Shown here piece by piece: positions 44,201 through 52,838 of a stretch of 64,000 nt of DNA (its first letter is position 1; each line of letters starts with the position of its first letter). Origin of the DNA: Treponema sp. (GTDB lineage: Bacteria > Spirochaetota > Spirochaetia > Treponematales > Treponemataceae). The notes under the pieces are model-generated. The model saw only the letters and a program-made list of their open reading frames with translations, searched no databases and was not told the DNA's origin. A program made the translations under genes and the position numbers. The stretch covers positions 1 to 64,000 of the forward strand of contig JAFZRP010000069.1 in the NCBI GenBank assembly GCA_017619795.1. Direction: 5' to 3'.

Positions 44201-46432
44201 ACAAGCAGCAGCTACGCAAATGACGACAGGGCAGGCTCTGGACAGAGTATAACTACAAGCATAACGCTTTACGCTAAGTGGGAAGAGTTTACTGGCCCGG
44301 ATGATGGTTTTGTGTTTGTAGAAGGTGGAACGGTTGTTGGAAGTGACGATTATAATTATTCTGATTATAAAGGTGTATTCCCTTATGGTAGAACGGTAAC
44401 CTTAAGTAGCTTCTTTATAAGCGACCACGAAGTAACACAAGGTGAATATGTGGCAGTTATGGGTACCAACCCAAGTTACTTTAGTTATAATCCAGCTGAT
44501 GGTGAAGATCAGGAAAACAGACCTGTTGAGCAGGTAAGCTGGTATGATGCAATTTATTTCTGTAATAAATACAGTGTAGCAGCAGAGCTTACACCATGTT
44601 ATGCAGTAAATGGAGATACAAATGTAAACAACTGGAATTATTCTCCACATAATGGCAATAGTATAAGCGGAACAATAACCTGTAACTGGAATGCAAACGG
44701 TTACAGACTTCCTACAGAGGCTGAATGGGAATATGCCGCACGTGGTGGACAAGAGACTTATGGAACAACAGCTTTTGCAGATTATTTTGCAGGGAAAAGT
44801 TCAAACTATTATACTGATGAATATAATGATGATTTAGGAATGGTTGGCTGGTATCTTTATAATTCTAATAATACCCAAGGCGATATTTGTACTCATGAAG
44901 TAAAAATGAAGATTCCTAATTCACTTAATTTATATGATATGAGCGGCAATGTGTCAGAATGGTGCTGGGATTCTTATGACAGCATTAGTAGTGAAAATGT
45001 AATTGATCCTACAGGTGTTTCATCAGGCTCTTATCGTGTTTATCGTGGTGGTAGTTGTGGATCCCTTGTTTTGGGGTGTGCTGTTTCTTACCGAGAAAGC
45101 TACTATCCGTATAATCGCGAATACTACTATGGTTTACGCCTTGCCCGTACAGACACATCATCTTTCTATACAATAACCTATAATACTGCTCATGGAACTG
45201 CACCAGAGCAAAAAGAAGTTCGTAAGATAATAACAGATTCAGAACTTCCTTCATTAAATGAAAATGGCTGGGTACTTGAAGGCTGGTATTATGACAGTGC
45301 TTGCACTCAAGAGGTTACAGCTGGAAGCGAATTGACTGGTTCAGTAACCCTGTATGCAAAATGGAGTGAATACTTTGGTTGGGAACCAGTAAGCAATGAC
45401 ACTTACTACTTTGTTCAGAATGGTACAAAGTGGACCTCAAATAACTGGCAAATCGATAACAGTTCAGCCAATACAACTTGGGAAGTAACTCTAACGAATC
45501 CAATTCGTTACACATTCAGTTATTCGGTTTCAAGTGAACTTAATTTTGATAAATTGTTAATTTACATTGATGATTCTTCAATTATTAATAATGTTTCTGG
45601 TCAAACTAGCGATAGCTATAAAGTTACTCTTACTGCTGGTACTCATACACTGCAGGCTGTTTATTCAAAAGATAGTAGTGGAAATAGTTATGATGATCAG
45701 GCAGTTCTCACTCTTCCAATAGTTGATTACGAAACCCAGGGACTTTACACACTTTCTTATTCAACTTCTTACGGAAGTCAGCCTTCTTCTCAAACCGTAG
45801 AAGCTGGACAAATACTTTCTTCATCTGACTTACCAGAATTAACGGCTACAGGCTGTAGTTTCCTTGGCTGGTATGATGGTGAAAATAAGATTGAAGAAGG
45901 TTATGAAATAAAAGGAAGTCTCAACCTTACAGCAAAGTGGGAGTTTGAAAGATACAAAATCATCTACAATACAAACGGTGGAAAGAGAGGACAAAACAGT
46001 CCTGACAATTACACAATAGATAGCGGAGCTGAACTTTTAGATCCGACACGTTCAGGCTATATTTTTGCAGGCTGGTTCCTGGATTCAGACTTTACTACAA
46101 AAATCACTAAAATTGCACCGGGTACAACAGGCGACATAACCCTTTATGCACGCTGGGGTGAAGCTGCAACTGTTACCGTTACCATGCAGGAGTATAACGA
46201 TATTGAAATGACTTATACTGCAAACGGTAATTATCTGACGTTTACGGGACCGGAAGGCTGCACAAGCTATGAATGGCAGGTAGATAATTCAAAAATGACG
46301 TCTAATAAAAATACTCTCATAGTTGATATTACACGCTGGAGTAGTGGAAGGCATGTCATAATTCTGACAGTTCAAAAAACTGAATCTTATGGCACTGTAA
46401 CTAGAGATGCAACCGTTTATATAACAAAATAA
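41219..46432 (+). pseudogene. Giant InlB-repeat / FGE-fold surface lipoprotein gene interrupted by an in-frame TGA
   Basis: One reading frame of 1737 sense codons broken only by TGA at 42608-42610 (codon 464); the frame continues without a shift into the second part, whose first ATG is 42677. Domains: lipoprotein signal ending LCFTGC; two Ig-like group 3 domains (about 38-200, LDLTGLEVKARYYDGS); a beta-rich region spanning the TGA; five InlB/Flg_new repeats (about 675-1025, with GWxxxxxx...LxAKW); one FGE-sulfatase C-type-lectin-like domain (about 1028-1311, ANGYRLPTEAEWEYAARGG); a sixth repeat; an unnamed beta domain; two more repeats; and a closing beta domain. If the TGA is real, the product is a 463-residue fragment. 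A ribosome site (GGAG) before ATG 42677 might allow re-initiation, but without a signal peptide. Sister gene follows 18 bases on. Confidence 0.8.
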
Positions 46433-46450
46433 AGGAAGGGGGAGTAGAAA

Positions 46451-49400
46451 ATGAAAGCATTAAGAAATATAGCATTAGCATTAAGTATATTTATTTTGTC
46501 ATTGTTTACATTAGCAGCATGTAAAGGAACGGTTGATACACCTTCTGCAGAGGATTCTTCCAAAGCAATGGGATATCTGAGCATCAAGGTTGAAGACATT
46601 GCTTCTCTGGAAGAAAATGCTTCAATGAATGGGGCTGCAAGAACAGTTTTACCTGCTGACAGTGTTTCAGATTTTAAGGATTTTGAACTTTATATGTATT
46701 GCTCAGATAATGGTTTATCAAATACATATAATTTTGAAGATTATGACAGCCTTATTAATAGTACAATAGGTGTAGAAGCCGGTTATTGGGCCTTTTCATT
46801 ATCTTCCGGCGATTTTTCTGACGGATATTATTGTAATATAGAAAGTGGAATTACTAATGAATTAACATTTACTCTTGAATATATAGGCGGTTCTTATTCT
46901 GGTAATGTAGAAGCTTCACTTGTACTTCCTGATGATGAAAGAATTAAGCTCATAAAATGTGGAATTATGAATCGAAGCACAGAAGCTGTAGAGTATAATC
47001 TGAAATCACTGGAGCTTACACGCGAAAATAACAAAATAAGTACCCTGTATTCAGGAGAAGATATTCCGTATGGCTATTATTTGCTTAAATGGAATATTTA
47101 CGGTGACACTGATGAAAAAATCCTTTTGAACAGCAAAAAAGAACTGTTAAGGATTGAATCTGGACGTACAAGTAAAAAGACAATTGAATTAAAGGCTAAT
47201 GAACTGTTACCAGTCTATGATATAACCTATAATTTTAACGGCGGTTCATTTGCAGAAGATTATACACCACCAAGTTCATATTCAAAAATGTCAGATTTTG
47301 ACCTTCCAAAAACAGAAAGTGTTTCGAATGAAGGAAAGTTTTTTGAAGGATGGTATACAACAGAAGATTTTACAGGAAATAAGCTTTCGTTTGTAAAAAC
47401 AGGAACAACTGGAAATCTTACTCTTTATGCAAAATGGAATAATGAAAAAGTAAAGACTGTTGAACGCACATCTTCTTCAAGTAATTTGGAAAACTATAAT
47501 CTGCTTGAAATAGATGGAAATCAGTATGTTGAAGAATTATGGTATTTACAGCCTGGTTATAAATATTATGGAGAATGGGTAGATGCCAATACAAATTATA
47601 CTCGTCTTACAGAAAACGATTATACTGCAGTAGATGCAACTTTGAGTATTTATTCAGATAGCAATTCTTCTATTTCTATAGCTTCTGTTGATGATGAAGA
47701 AAGCTTTAATTTTACTGTAGACCAGGAAGGCTTTTACAGAGTTGTAGTAACTAATGCTTATGATACAAAGGGATGTTGTGCATATCATTTGTATAAAACA
47801 GGTATTACTTATGATATAGAGTATAGAGTGAACGGAGGTATTTATTCTACTCCTAGATATACCAATTCCGTTTCCCTAGACATGGTTGATACTTACAGTA
47901 CCCTTTACGAATATTATCTTTTGGACAGCATCTATCTTAAAAAGGATAACTGTATATTTACCGGCTGGTATGAAACAGAAGAGTGTAATACAGAGCCTGT
48001 AAAGCGACTTCCGGCTGGTTCTTTTGGAGATAAAACCTTCTATGCAGGCTGGCAGAGCGAACTTGTTACAATAACTTATGTTACAGAATATGCATCAGCG
48101 CCTGATGTTTCATACATAGCACTGGGAAGCACAGTTTCTTCTGAAACTCTTCCAGCACTCACTTATGAAGGTTATTACCTTAAAGGCTGGCGTGACAGTG
48201 ATCTGTATATTATTGGTAGTGACCCATATACAGTTTCTGCCGACATTACTCTTACCGCAGTATGGATTCCTGTACATAATATAGACTATAATACTCAGTA
48301 TGGAACTGCACCAGAGCCAATAGAAATTGGAGATGGAGAATGTATTACAAATGCTCAGCTTGCTCATCCTTCTGTAGACGGAAAGTATTTTATGGGCTGG
48401 TATACAGACAGCAATTTCAGTAGAGACAATAAGGTTAGCGTTGGTTATGTTGTAGATACTGACCTTACACTTTATGCAAAATGGGGCAATGCTTCTGAAG
48501 TTGCCGATAACTTTGTCTTTGTAGAAGGTGGAACAGTTGCAGGAAGTTCTGCTTACAATCAGTATGATAGGGGTGTTTTCCCTGATGGAAGAACAGTTAC
48601 CTTAAGTGACTTCTACATTTGTGACCACGAAGTAACCCAGAGTGAGTATGAAGAATACTGTATTTATAAATCAAATAGACCAATTACAAGCTATGGATTA
48701 GGAGCAGATTATCCTGTTTATTATGTAACCTGGTACGATACCATTGTTTACTGCAACCTTAGAAGTATGGCAGAAGGACTTACTCCATGCTATGCAATGA
48801 GTGGAGAAACAGATCCAAGAAACTGGGATGGAGTAACGAGTAATAACGGAAAATACTGCTGCAGCTATACAACCTCTTATTCAATCTGGAACGATATAAC
48901 TTGTGATATGACTGCAAATGGTTACAGATTGCCTACAGAAGCTGAGTGGGAATATGCAGCACGAGGTGGTATGGCTACTTATGGAACAGATGAGTTTGCA
49001 TACTACTTTGCAGGAGCGACAACCTCAAGATATTCTTCGTCAATTAATGATGATATAAACAGCGTTGGCTGGTATATGAATAATTCAGGGGATGGCGTAA
49101 GTGAAGTAAAGCAAAAAGCTCCTAATGCACTTGGCTTATACGACATGAGTGGAAATATTAATGAATTATGCTGGGATTGGTATAGCAGTCCTATTGGTAC
49201 AGGCAGTGTAACTGACCCTCGTGGGGCTTCTTCAGGCAGTAGCCGGGTAACACGCGGTGGTGGTATAAATAGTTATGCATATTATTGTTCTGTTTCCAGC
49301 CGTAACACGCTTTACCCATATTCTTATAACTCTACAACAGGTTTCCGTATTGTCAGCTCAGATCCAACTTCATTCTTTACTGTAAATTACAGCACATCAA

Positions 49401-51601
49401 AGGGAACAGCTCCTGCAGCTCAAAAAGTATGTGTAATATCTGATGCACAATTGCCAGAATTATTCGATAATGGCTGGGCAACAGAAGGCTGGTATTTAGA
49501 CAGTGCCTGTTCCGCAGACAAAAAGGTTGAAGCGGGTTATACATTAACAAAATCAGAAACACTGTATGCAAAGTGGAAAGAGTTTGATGTAACAGATTAC
49601 GGCTTTGTATTTGTAGAAGGTAAAACTGTAGATGGAAGTGATGATTATAACCAATGGTATACAGGTGCATTCCCAGCAGGAAGAAAAGTTTCCTTGAGCG
49701 ATTTTTACATTAGTGACCATGAGGTAACGCAAAAAGAATATCTGGCTGTTATGGGAAGCAATCCAAGTAATTTCAGCTCAAATCCTGCAAGTGGTGAAAT
49801 ACAGGAAAACAGACCGGTAGATTCTGTAAGTTGGTTTGATGCATTATACTTCTGTAATAAAAAGAGTATTGAACATGGACTTACACCTTGTTACAGCGTG
49901 AACGGTAATACAGATACTTCACAATGGGAGTATACTCCGCATTATGATAACAGTATAAGTGGTACAATCAGCTGCGATTTTACTGCAAATGGTTACCGTT
50001 TACCAACCGAAGCAGAGTGGGAGTATGCAGCCCGTGGCGGACAGGAAACTTACGGAACAGATAAGTTTGCATACTTCTTTGCAGGAGCAGACACAAGTAT
50101 AACTAGTTATTCATATTCAACAAACAGTGATCTGGAGCCAGTTGGATGGTATAAAAGTAACAGCAGTAGCAAAACACACGAAGTAAAGAAAAAGACACCT
50201 AATGCACTCGGCTTGTACGATATGAGCGGAAACGTATGGGAATGGTGCTGGGACTGGTACAGTGACTCTGTTGGTACAGACAGCATAATCGATCCTTGCG
50301 GCACTTCGTGGGGCTCCAACCGCCTCAGACGCGGCGGTGCCTGGTACTATAACGCCTACTACAGTTCTGTTTCTTACCGGTTCTCCAATGGCCCACAAAA
50401 CTGTAGCGAATACAACGGTTTCCGTCTTGTTTGCTCGGCAGATGTAAATACAATATCTTATACTACTAAGCATGGAACAACACCTGAAGAAAGAACCGTT
50501 AGAAATTATATTAGTGATTCTGAGCTTCCAGAACTTACAGAAAATGATTTGATGTTTGGCGGTTGGCATACAGACAGTTCTGAAGGAACAGCCGTTAGTG
50601 CCGGCTATAAAGTAACGCAGGATACTACGCTTTATGCAAAATGGTATAATTTTTCAGACTTAGTAACAGTTCTCCCGGCTGGTACAGATGGAACTGCAGG
50701 AACAGATGCTACTTATATTCTGTTTGGTGAATGGCCGCAGACTGTAAAGGCTGGTGATGTTACTGTTGATGAAAGTACTAGCGAAGTACACGGCGGATTT
50801 ACTTATTACAGTGGAAGTGACGGTTACTGGTATGTAAAGTGTACTGAAAATGCGTGTGATTCAAGCTATACGTATTCAGACGGAACGACTGTAGGGCAGA
50901 ATAACAGTAGTACAAAATACTTTAAGGTAGAACCAATAAAATGGCGTGTACTTACTACAGATTACAACAGTACTGGAAAGGCACTTTTACTTGCAGAAAA
51001 TATTCTTACGGCGAATGTACCTTATTATGTGAATACTTCAAGCAGAACAATTAATTCGTCAACGGTTTATGCAAACAATTACAAATATTCAACAATAAGA
51101 GCATATCTGAACGGTACGTATGAAAGCGGAGATTCTCAGTCAAATACTTATACAAATAAAGGTTTCCTTCAGTCTGCATTTACAACAGATGCTCAAAGCG
51201 TTATTGCAACTACTACAGTAGACAATAGTGCTGCAAGCACTACTGATAGCGGTAATAATTTGACACAGGCAACAAGCTATTACTGTGCAAATACAAGCGA
51301 CAAAATATTCCTGCTTAGCGAAAAGGAAGTAACAACATCAAGCTATGGATTTGCGGCATACGATTCGTATGGACAGGACTCTGCACGTATAAGATTAATA
51401 ACTGATTATGCCAAGGCAAACTATGCGTACCTTGAAACTATTAGTGGTGCCGGTGGTTGGTGGTGGCTGCGCTCTCCTCTCTATAATTCTAGTAGCATGC
51501 TGCGCGACGTCTCTTCCGATGGCTCTGCCAACAGCACCCTCGTTGACGTTTACTCTACGAGTGGGGGTATTGTCCCAGCTTTGTCAATTTCCCTCCAGTG
51601 A
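46451..51601 (+). CDS. Giant surface lipoprotein with InlB repeats, two FGE-fold domains and a variable C-terminal domain
   Basis: 1716 residues, intact. Lipoprotein signal with Cys in FTLAAC (about 24). Then a Treponema-type N-terminal region (GAARTVLPADSV), one InlB repeat, an unnamed beta domain, three InlB repeats, FGE/C-type-lectin domain 1 (about 688-976), a repeat, FGE domain 2 (about 1050-1330), a repeat, and a C-terminal domain (about 1405-1716) of the DUF6273 type with GWWWLRSP and a closing PAL motif. The FGE domains share ANGYRLPTEAEWEYAARGG with the neighbour but lack the paired catalytic Cys of true formylglycine enzymes, so they are probably binding folds. This is the fold of the DGR-diversified TvpA lipoprotein of T. 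denticola. Two segments look like DGR variable regions (separate entries). Likely a surface adhesin or receptor. Confidence 0.9.
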   Translation: MKALRNIALALSIFILSLFTLAACKGTVDTPSAEDSSKAMGYLSIKVEDIASLEENASMNGAARTVLPADSVSDFKDFELYMYCSDNGLSNTYNFEDYDSLINSTIGVEAGYWAFSLSSGDFSDGYYCNIESGITNELTFTLEYIGGSYSGNVEASLVLPDDERIKLIKCGIMNRSTEAVEYNLKSLELTRENNKISTLYSGEDIPYGYYLLKWNIYGDTDEKILLNSKKELLRIESGRTSKKTIELKANELLPVYDITYNFNGGSFAEDYTPPSSYSKMSDFDLPKTESVSNEGKFFEGWYTTEDFTGNKLSFVKTGTTGNLTLYAKWNNEKVKTVERTSSSSNLENYNLLEIDGNQYVEELWYLQPGYKYYGEWVDANTNYTRLTENDYTAVDATLSIYSDSNSSISIASVDDEESFNFTVDQEGFYRVVVTNAYDTKGCCAYHLYKTGITYDIEYRVNGGIYSTPRYTNSVSLDMVDTYSTLYEYYLLDSIYLKKDNCIFTGWYETEECNTEPVKRLPAGSFGDKTFYAGWQSELVTITYVTEYASAPDVSYIALGSTVSSETLPALTYEGYYLKGWRDSDLYIIGSDPYTVSADITLTAVWIPVHNIDYNTQYGTAPEPIEIGDGECITNAQLAHPSVDGKYFMGWYTDSNFSRDNKVSVGYVVDTDLTLYAKWGNASEVADNFVFVEGGTVAGSSAYNQYDRGVFPDGRTVTLSDFYICDHEVTQSEYEEYCIYKSNRPITSYGLGADYPVYYVTWYDTIVYCNLRSMAEGLTPCYAMSGETDPRNWDGVTSNNGKYCCSYTTSYSIWNDITCDMTANGYRLPTEAEWEYAARGGMATYGTDEFAYYFAGATTSRYSSSINDDINSVGWYMNNSGDGVSEVKQKAPNALGLYDMSGNINELCWDWYSSPIGTGSVTDPRGASSGSSRVTRGGGINSYAYYCSVSSRNTLYPYSYNSTTGFRIVSSDPTSFFTVNYSTSKGTAPAAQKVCVISDAQLPELFDNGWATEGWYLDSACSADKKVEAGYTLTKSETLYAKWKEFDVTDYGFVFVEGKTVDGSDDYNQWYTGAFPAGRKVSLSDFYISDHEVTQKEYLAVMGSNPSNFSSNPASGEIQENRPVDSVSWFDALYFCNKKSIEHGLTPCYSVNGNTDTSQWEYTPHYDNSISGTISCDFTANGYRLPTEAEWEYAARGGQETYGTDKFAYFFAGADTSITSYSYSTNSDLEPVGWYKSNSSSKTHEVKKKTPNALGLYDMSGNVWEWCWDWYSDSVGTDSIIDPCGTSWGSNRLRRGGAWYYNAYYSSVSYRFSNGPQNCSEYNGFRLVCSADVNTISYTTKHGTTPEERTVRNYISDSELPELTENDLMFGGWHTDSSEGTAVSAGYKVTQDTTLYAKWYNFSDLVTVLPAGTDGTAGTDATYILFGEWPQTVKAGDVTVDESTSEVHGGFTYYSGSDGYWYVKCTENACDSSYTYSDGTTVGQNNSSTKYFKVEPIKWRVLTTDYNSTGKALLLAENILTANVPYYVNTSSRTINSSTVYANNYKYSTIRAYLNGTYESGDSQSNTYTNKGFLQSAFTTDAQSVIATTTVDNSAASTTDSGNNLTQATSYYCANTSDKIFLLSEKEVTTSSYGFAAYDSYGQDSARIRLITDYAKANYAYLETISGAGGWWWLRSPLYNSSSMLRDVSSDGSANSTLVDVYSTSGGIVPALSISLQ
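50281..50445 (+). other. Candidate variable patch in FGE domain 2
   Basis: The segment coding the ligand-face loop of FGE domain 2 changes composition sharply: 39 of 60 bases are G or C in 50281-50340 by my count, while the rest of the gene is AT-rich. Codons switch to C-ending forms (GGC TCC AAC CGC CTC) and many positions are of the form NNC or NNT where a template could carry AAC or AAT (TGG TAC TAT AAC GCC TAC TAC AGT). The two sister FGE domains differ most at the same place. Confidence 0.5.
51457..51598 (+). other. Candidate DGR-type variable region at the 3' end of the surface protein gene
   Basis: From the GGWWWLRSP codons to the stop, the DNA is richer in G and C than its surroundings (32 of 60 in 51481-51540). 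It is made of conserved anchors (GTC, GAT GGC, GCC, GTT GAC GTT, GGGGGTATTGTCCCAGCT) separated by codons that look like substituted AAC/AAT (CTC TAT AAT TCT AGT AGC; TCT TCC; AAC AGC ACC CTC; TAC TCT). It ends at the C-terminus and is followed by hairpins, as in known DGR target genes. Confidence 0.5.
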
Positions 51602-51626
51602 AATATTTCCCTTCAGGGAAATTGAC
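51583..51626 (+). repeat. Nested and tandem hairpins at the stop codon of the surface protein gene
   Basis: GTCAATTTCCCT (51583-51594) pairs with AGGGAAATTGAC (51615-51626). Inside lies a second perfect hairpin, ATTTCCC-TTCA-GGGAAAT (51605-51622), with a 4-base loop. The 17-base unit TTTCCCTCCAGTGAAAT is repeated as TTTCCCTTCAGGGAAAT with two changes. No T-run follows, so it is not a terminator; a separate one lies at 51661. Confidence 0.8.
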
Positions 51627-51660
51627 TTTAATATACTATAATCAGTACAAAAATAGTATT

Positions 51661-51705
51661 AGGAGGTCATTTTGACAAGCTCAATGACCTCCTATATTTT
51701 TTTTT
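51661..51705 (+). terminator. Rho-independent terminator after the surface protein genes
   Basis: AGGAGGTCATT (51661-51671) pairs with AATGACCTCCT (51683-51693), followed by ATA and a run of nine Ts. Confidence 0.92.
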
Positions 51706-51722
51706 GCTTCAACTATACTTTC

Positions 51723-52577
51723 CTAAATATCAATACCTTCTAGAATAGCATCTACTTCATCCAGTGACATATTGAGAGACTTTGCAATAATTTCTTTTGA
51801 AACACCATTCTTGTAAAAGTTCTTTGCATTTTCAATAGCAGTTTCACGTGCACCCTGTTCAATTCCCTCAGCAATTCCTTCTCTTCTTGCGGCTCTTTGT
51901 ATGTCTCTATCATGTAAATTCATAGCGGCGTAATCACTCCTGAATTCTTCATTCTCTTTTAGCTTTTCTACGATCGAGGAAAGACGGTTTGAAAAATCAT
52001 CTTTCCCAGGTTCATTTGTACTAATAAACTTAAGAAGATTTCTGATTCTTTCATCCGCTTCTTTCTCATATGCACTTGCATTATAAATCACTTTGACAGA
52101 ATTGTCATTCAATTTTACGCCAGCATTTTCTTCGCAGATATTTCTGAAAGTGTAACAAGAAAGTTCGAATGGTTTGTCATCATCATCTTTGAAAGGGTCT
52201 TGCTTGCAGATGAAAAGAATGTAACTATCTTTCAATTCAGGATAATCCTGACCTTTCATTAGGCTGTCCATATCTATCATGCTCTGGTAATAACGTGTCC
52301 GTTTGCCTAGAGCCTCCTGAGGGTAGGACTGGATTTCAATATCAATAATTTTGTCATCATCTTTTAGATATACATCAAGCCGAACTCCTTTTGTAGAGTA
52401 ATATGGTGCAATCTGTTTTTCAAGCTCCGGATATTCAACATTTTTTACCTTTAAATGCAAAAGCCTTTCTATAAGCTCTGCACAGATTTCCGGGTTGCGT
52501 AAGACAGCCTGGAACATACCGTCATCCGTAAAAGTAAGTTCGTCCACAGTTTTTCTGCGGTAAATTGAATCTGACAT
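51723..52577 (-). CDS. Rpn/PD-(D/E)XK nuclease family transposase-like protein
   Basis: 284 residues from ATG 52577, which has a strong GGAGG 7 bases upstream. The N-terminal half is a PD-(D/E)XK nuclease fold: DELTFTDDGMFQAVL, then RLDVYLKDDDKIIDIEIQ with the Asp and Glu-x-Gln catalytic set, and KRTRYYQSMID. The C-terminal part holds GIAEGIEQGARE, the repeat typical of Rpn proteins, and a small helix-turn-helix-like end (GVSKEIIAKSLNMSLDEVDAIL). Rpn proteins promote RecA-independent recombination. Many copies per genome are usual in spirochaetes. Palindromes lie upstream. Confidence 0.9.
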   Translation of the reverse strand: MSDSIYRRKTVDELTFTDDGMFQAVLRNPEICAELIERLLHLKVKNVEYPELEKQIAPYYSTKGVRLDVYLKDDDKIIDIEIQSYPQEALGKRTRYYQSMIDMDSLMKGQDYPELKDSYILFICKQDPFKDDDDKPFELSCYTFRNICEENAGVKLNDNSVKVIYNASAYEKEADERIRNLLKFISTNEPGKDDFSNRLSSIVEKLKENEEFRSDYAAMNLHDRDIQRAARREGIAEGIEQGARETAIENAKNFYKNGVSKEIIAKSLNMSLDEVDAILEGIDI

Positions 52578-52608
52578 TATAATGCCTCCATAAGTAAATA
52601 AAGTGATA

Positions 52609-52631
52609 GCAGTTTTGCTTTGCAAAACTGC
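52609..52631. repeat. Perfect 10-base palindrome, REP-like
   Basis: GCAGTTTTGC-TTT-GCAAAACTGC, 31 bases upstream of the Rpn gene start. The core AGTTTTGC/GCAAAACT recurs at 55729-55755 beyond secA. Confidence 0.75.
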
Positions 52632-52632
52632 A

Positions 52633-52682
52633 GGTAAGCACTGAATAAATTGACAATTATGTTTTTATGCGCTGTGCTTACC
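52633..52682. repeat. 9-base inverted repeat with 32-base loop
   Basis: GGTAAGCAC (52633-52641) and GTGCTTACC (52674-52682). It follows the previous palindrome directly, in the 261-base gap between the Rpn gene and secA; the rest of the gap is AT-rich and holds the secA promoter. Confidence 0.6.
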
Positions 52683-52777
52683 ATTACTATTAATATGTCT
52701 TTTATATGCGATTTCGGACCACGGAAACGAAAAAAAGTTGAAAAATCTGCAGTTTTTCCGAGAAAAAACTCGTTTTA

Positions 52778-52806
52778 TTGAAAAATGTTTGAATTTTGGG
52801 TATATT
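52778..52806 (+). promoter_or_regulatory. Promoter of secA
   Basis: TTGAAA (52778-52783), exactly 17 bases, TATATT (52801-52806); AAGGG then lies in the leader before the ATG at 52839. A TATAAT at 52818-52823 is an alternative -10 box that would remove the ribosome site from the mRNA. Confidence 0.6.
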
Positions 52807-52838
52807 ATTATTAAATTTATAATAAGGGAAAAAATATA

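Noticed and set aside
44302..50445. True formylglycine-generating (sulfatase-activating) enzymes
   Set aside because: The paired active-site Cys is absent in all three domains (no Cys pair at the correct spacing), the proteins are giant surface lipoproteins, and no sulfatase gene is present.
51723..52577. A complete insertion sequence carrying the Rpn gene
   Set aside because: The flanking hairpins differ in sequence (terminator on one side, palindrome on the other) and no target duplication is seen, so there are no element ends.
41070..52838. DGR reverse transcriptase or template repeat beside the surface genes
   Set aside because: I checked the gaps and all reading frames for a reverse transcriptase and an AAC-rich copy of the variable segments; none is visible in the window.
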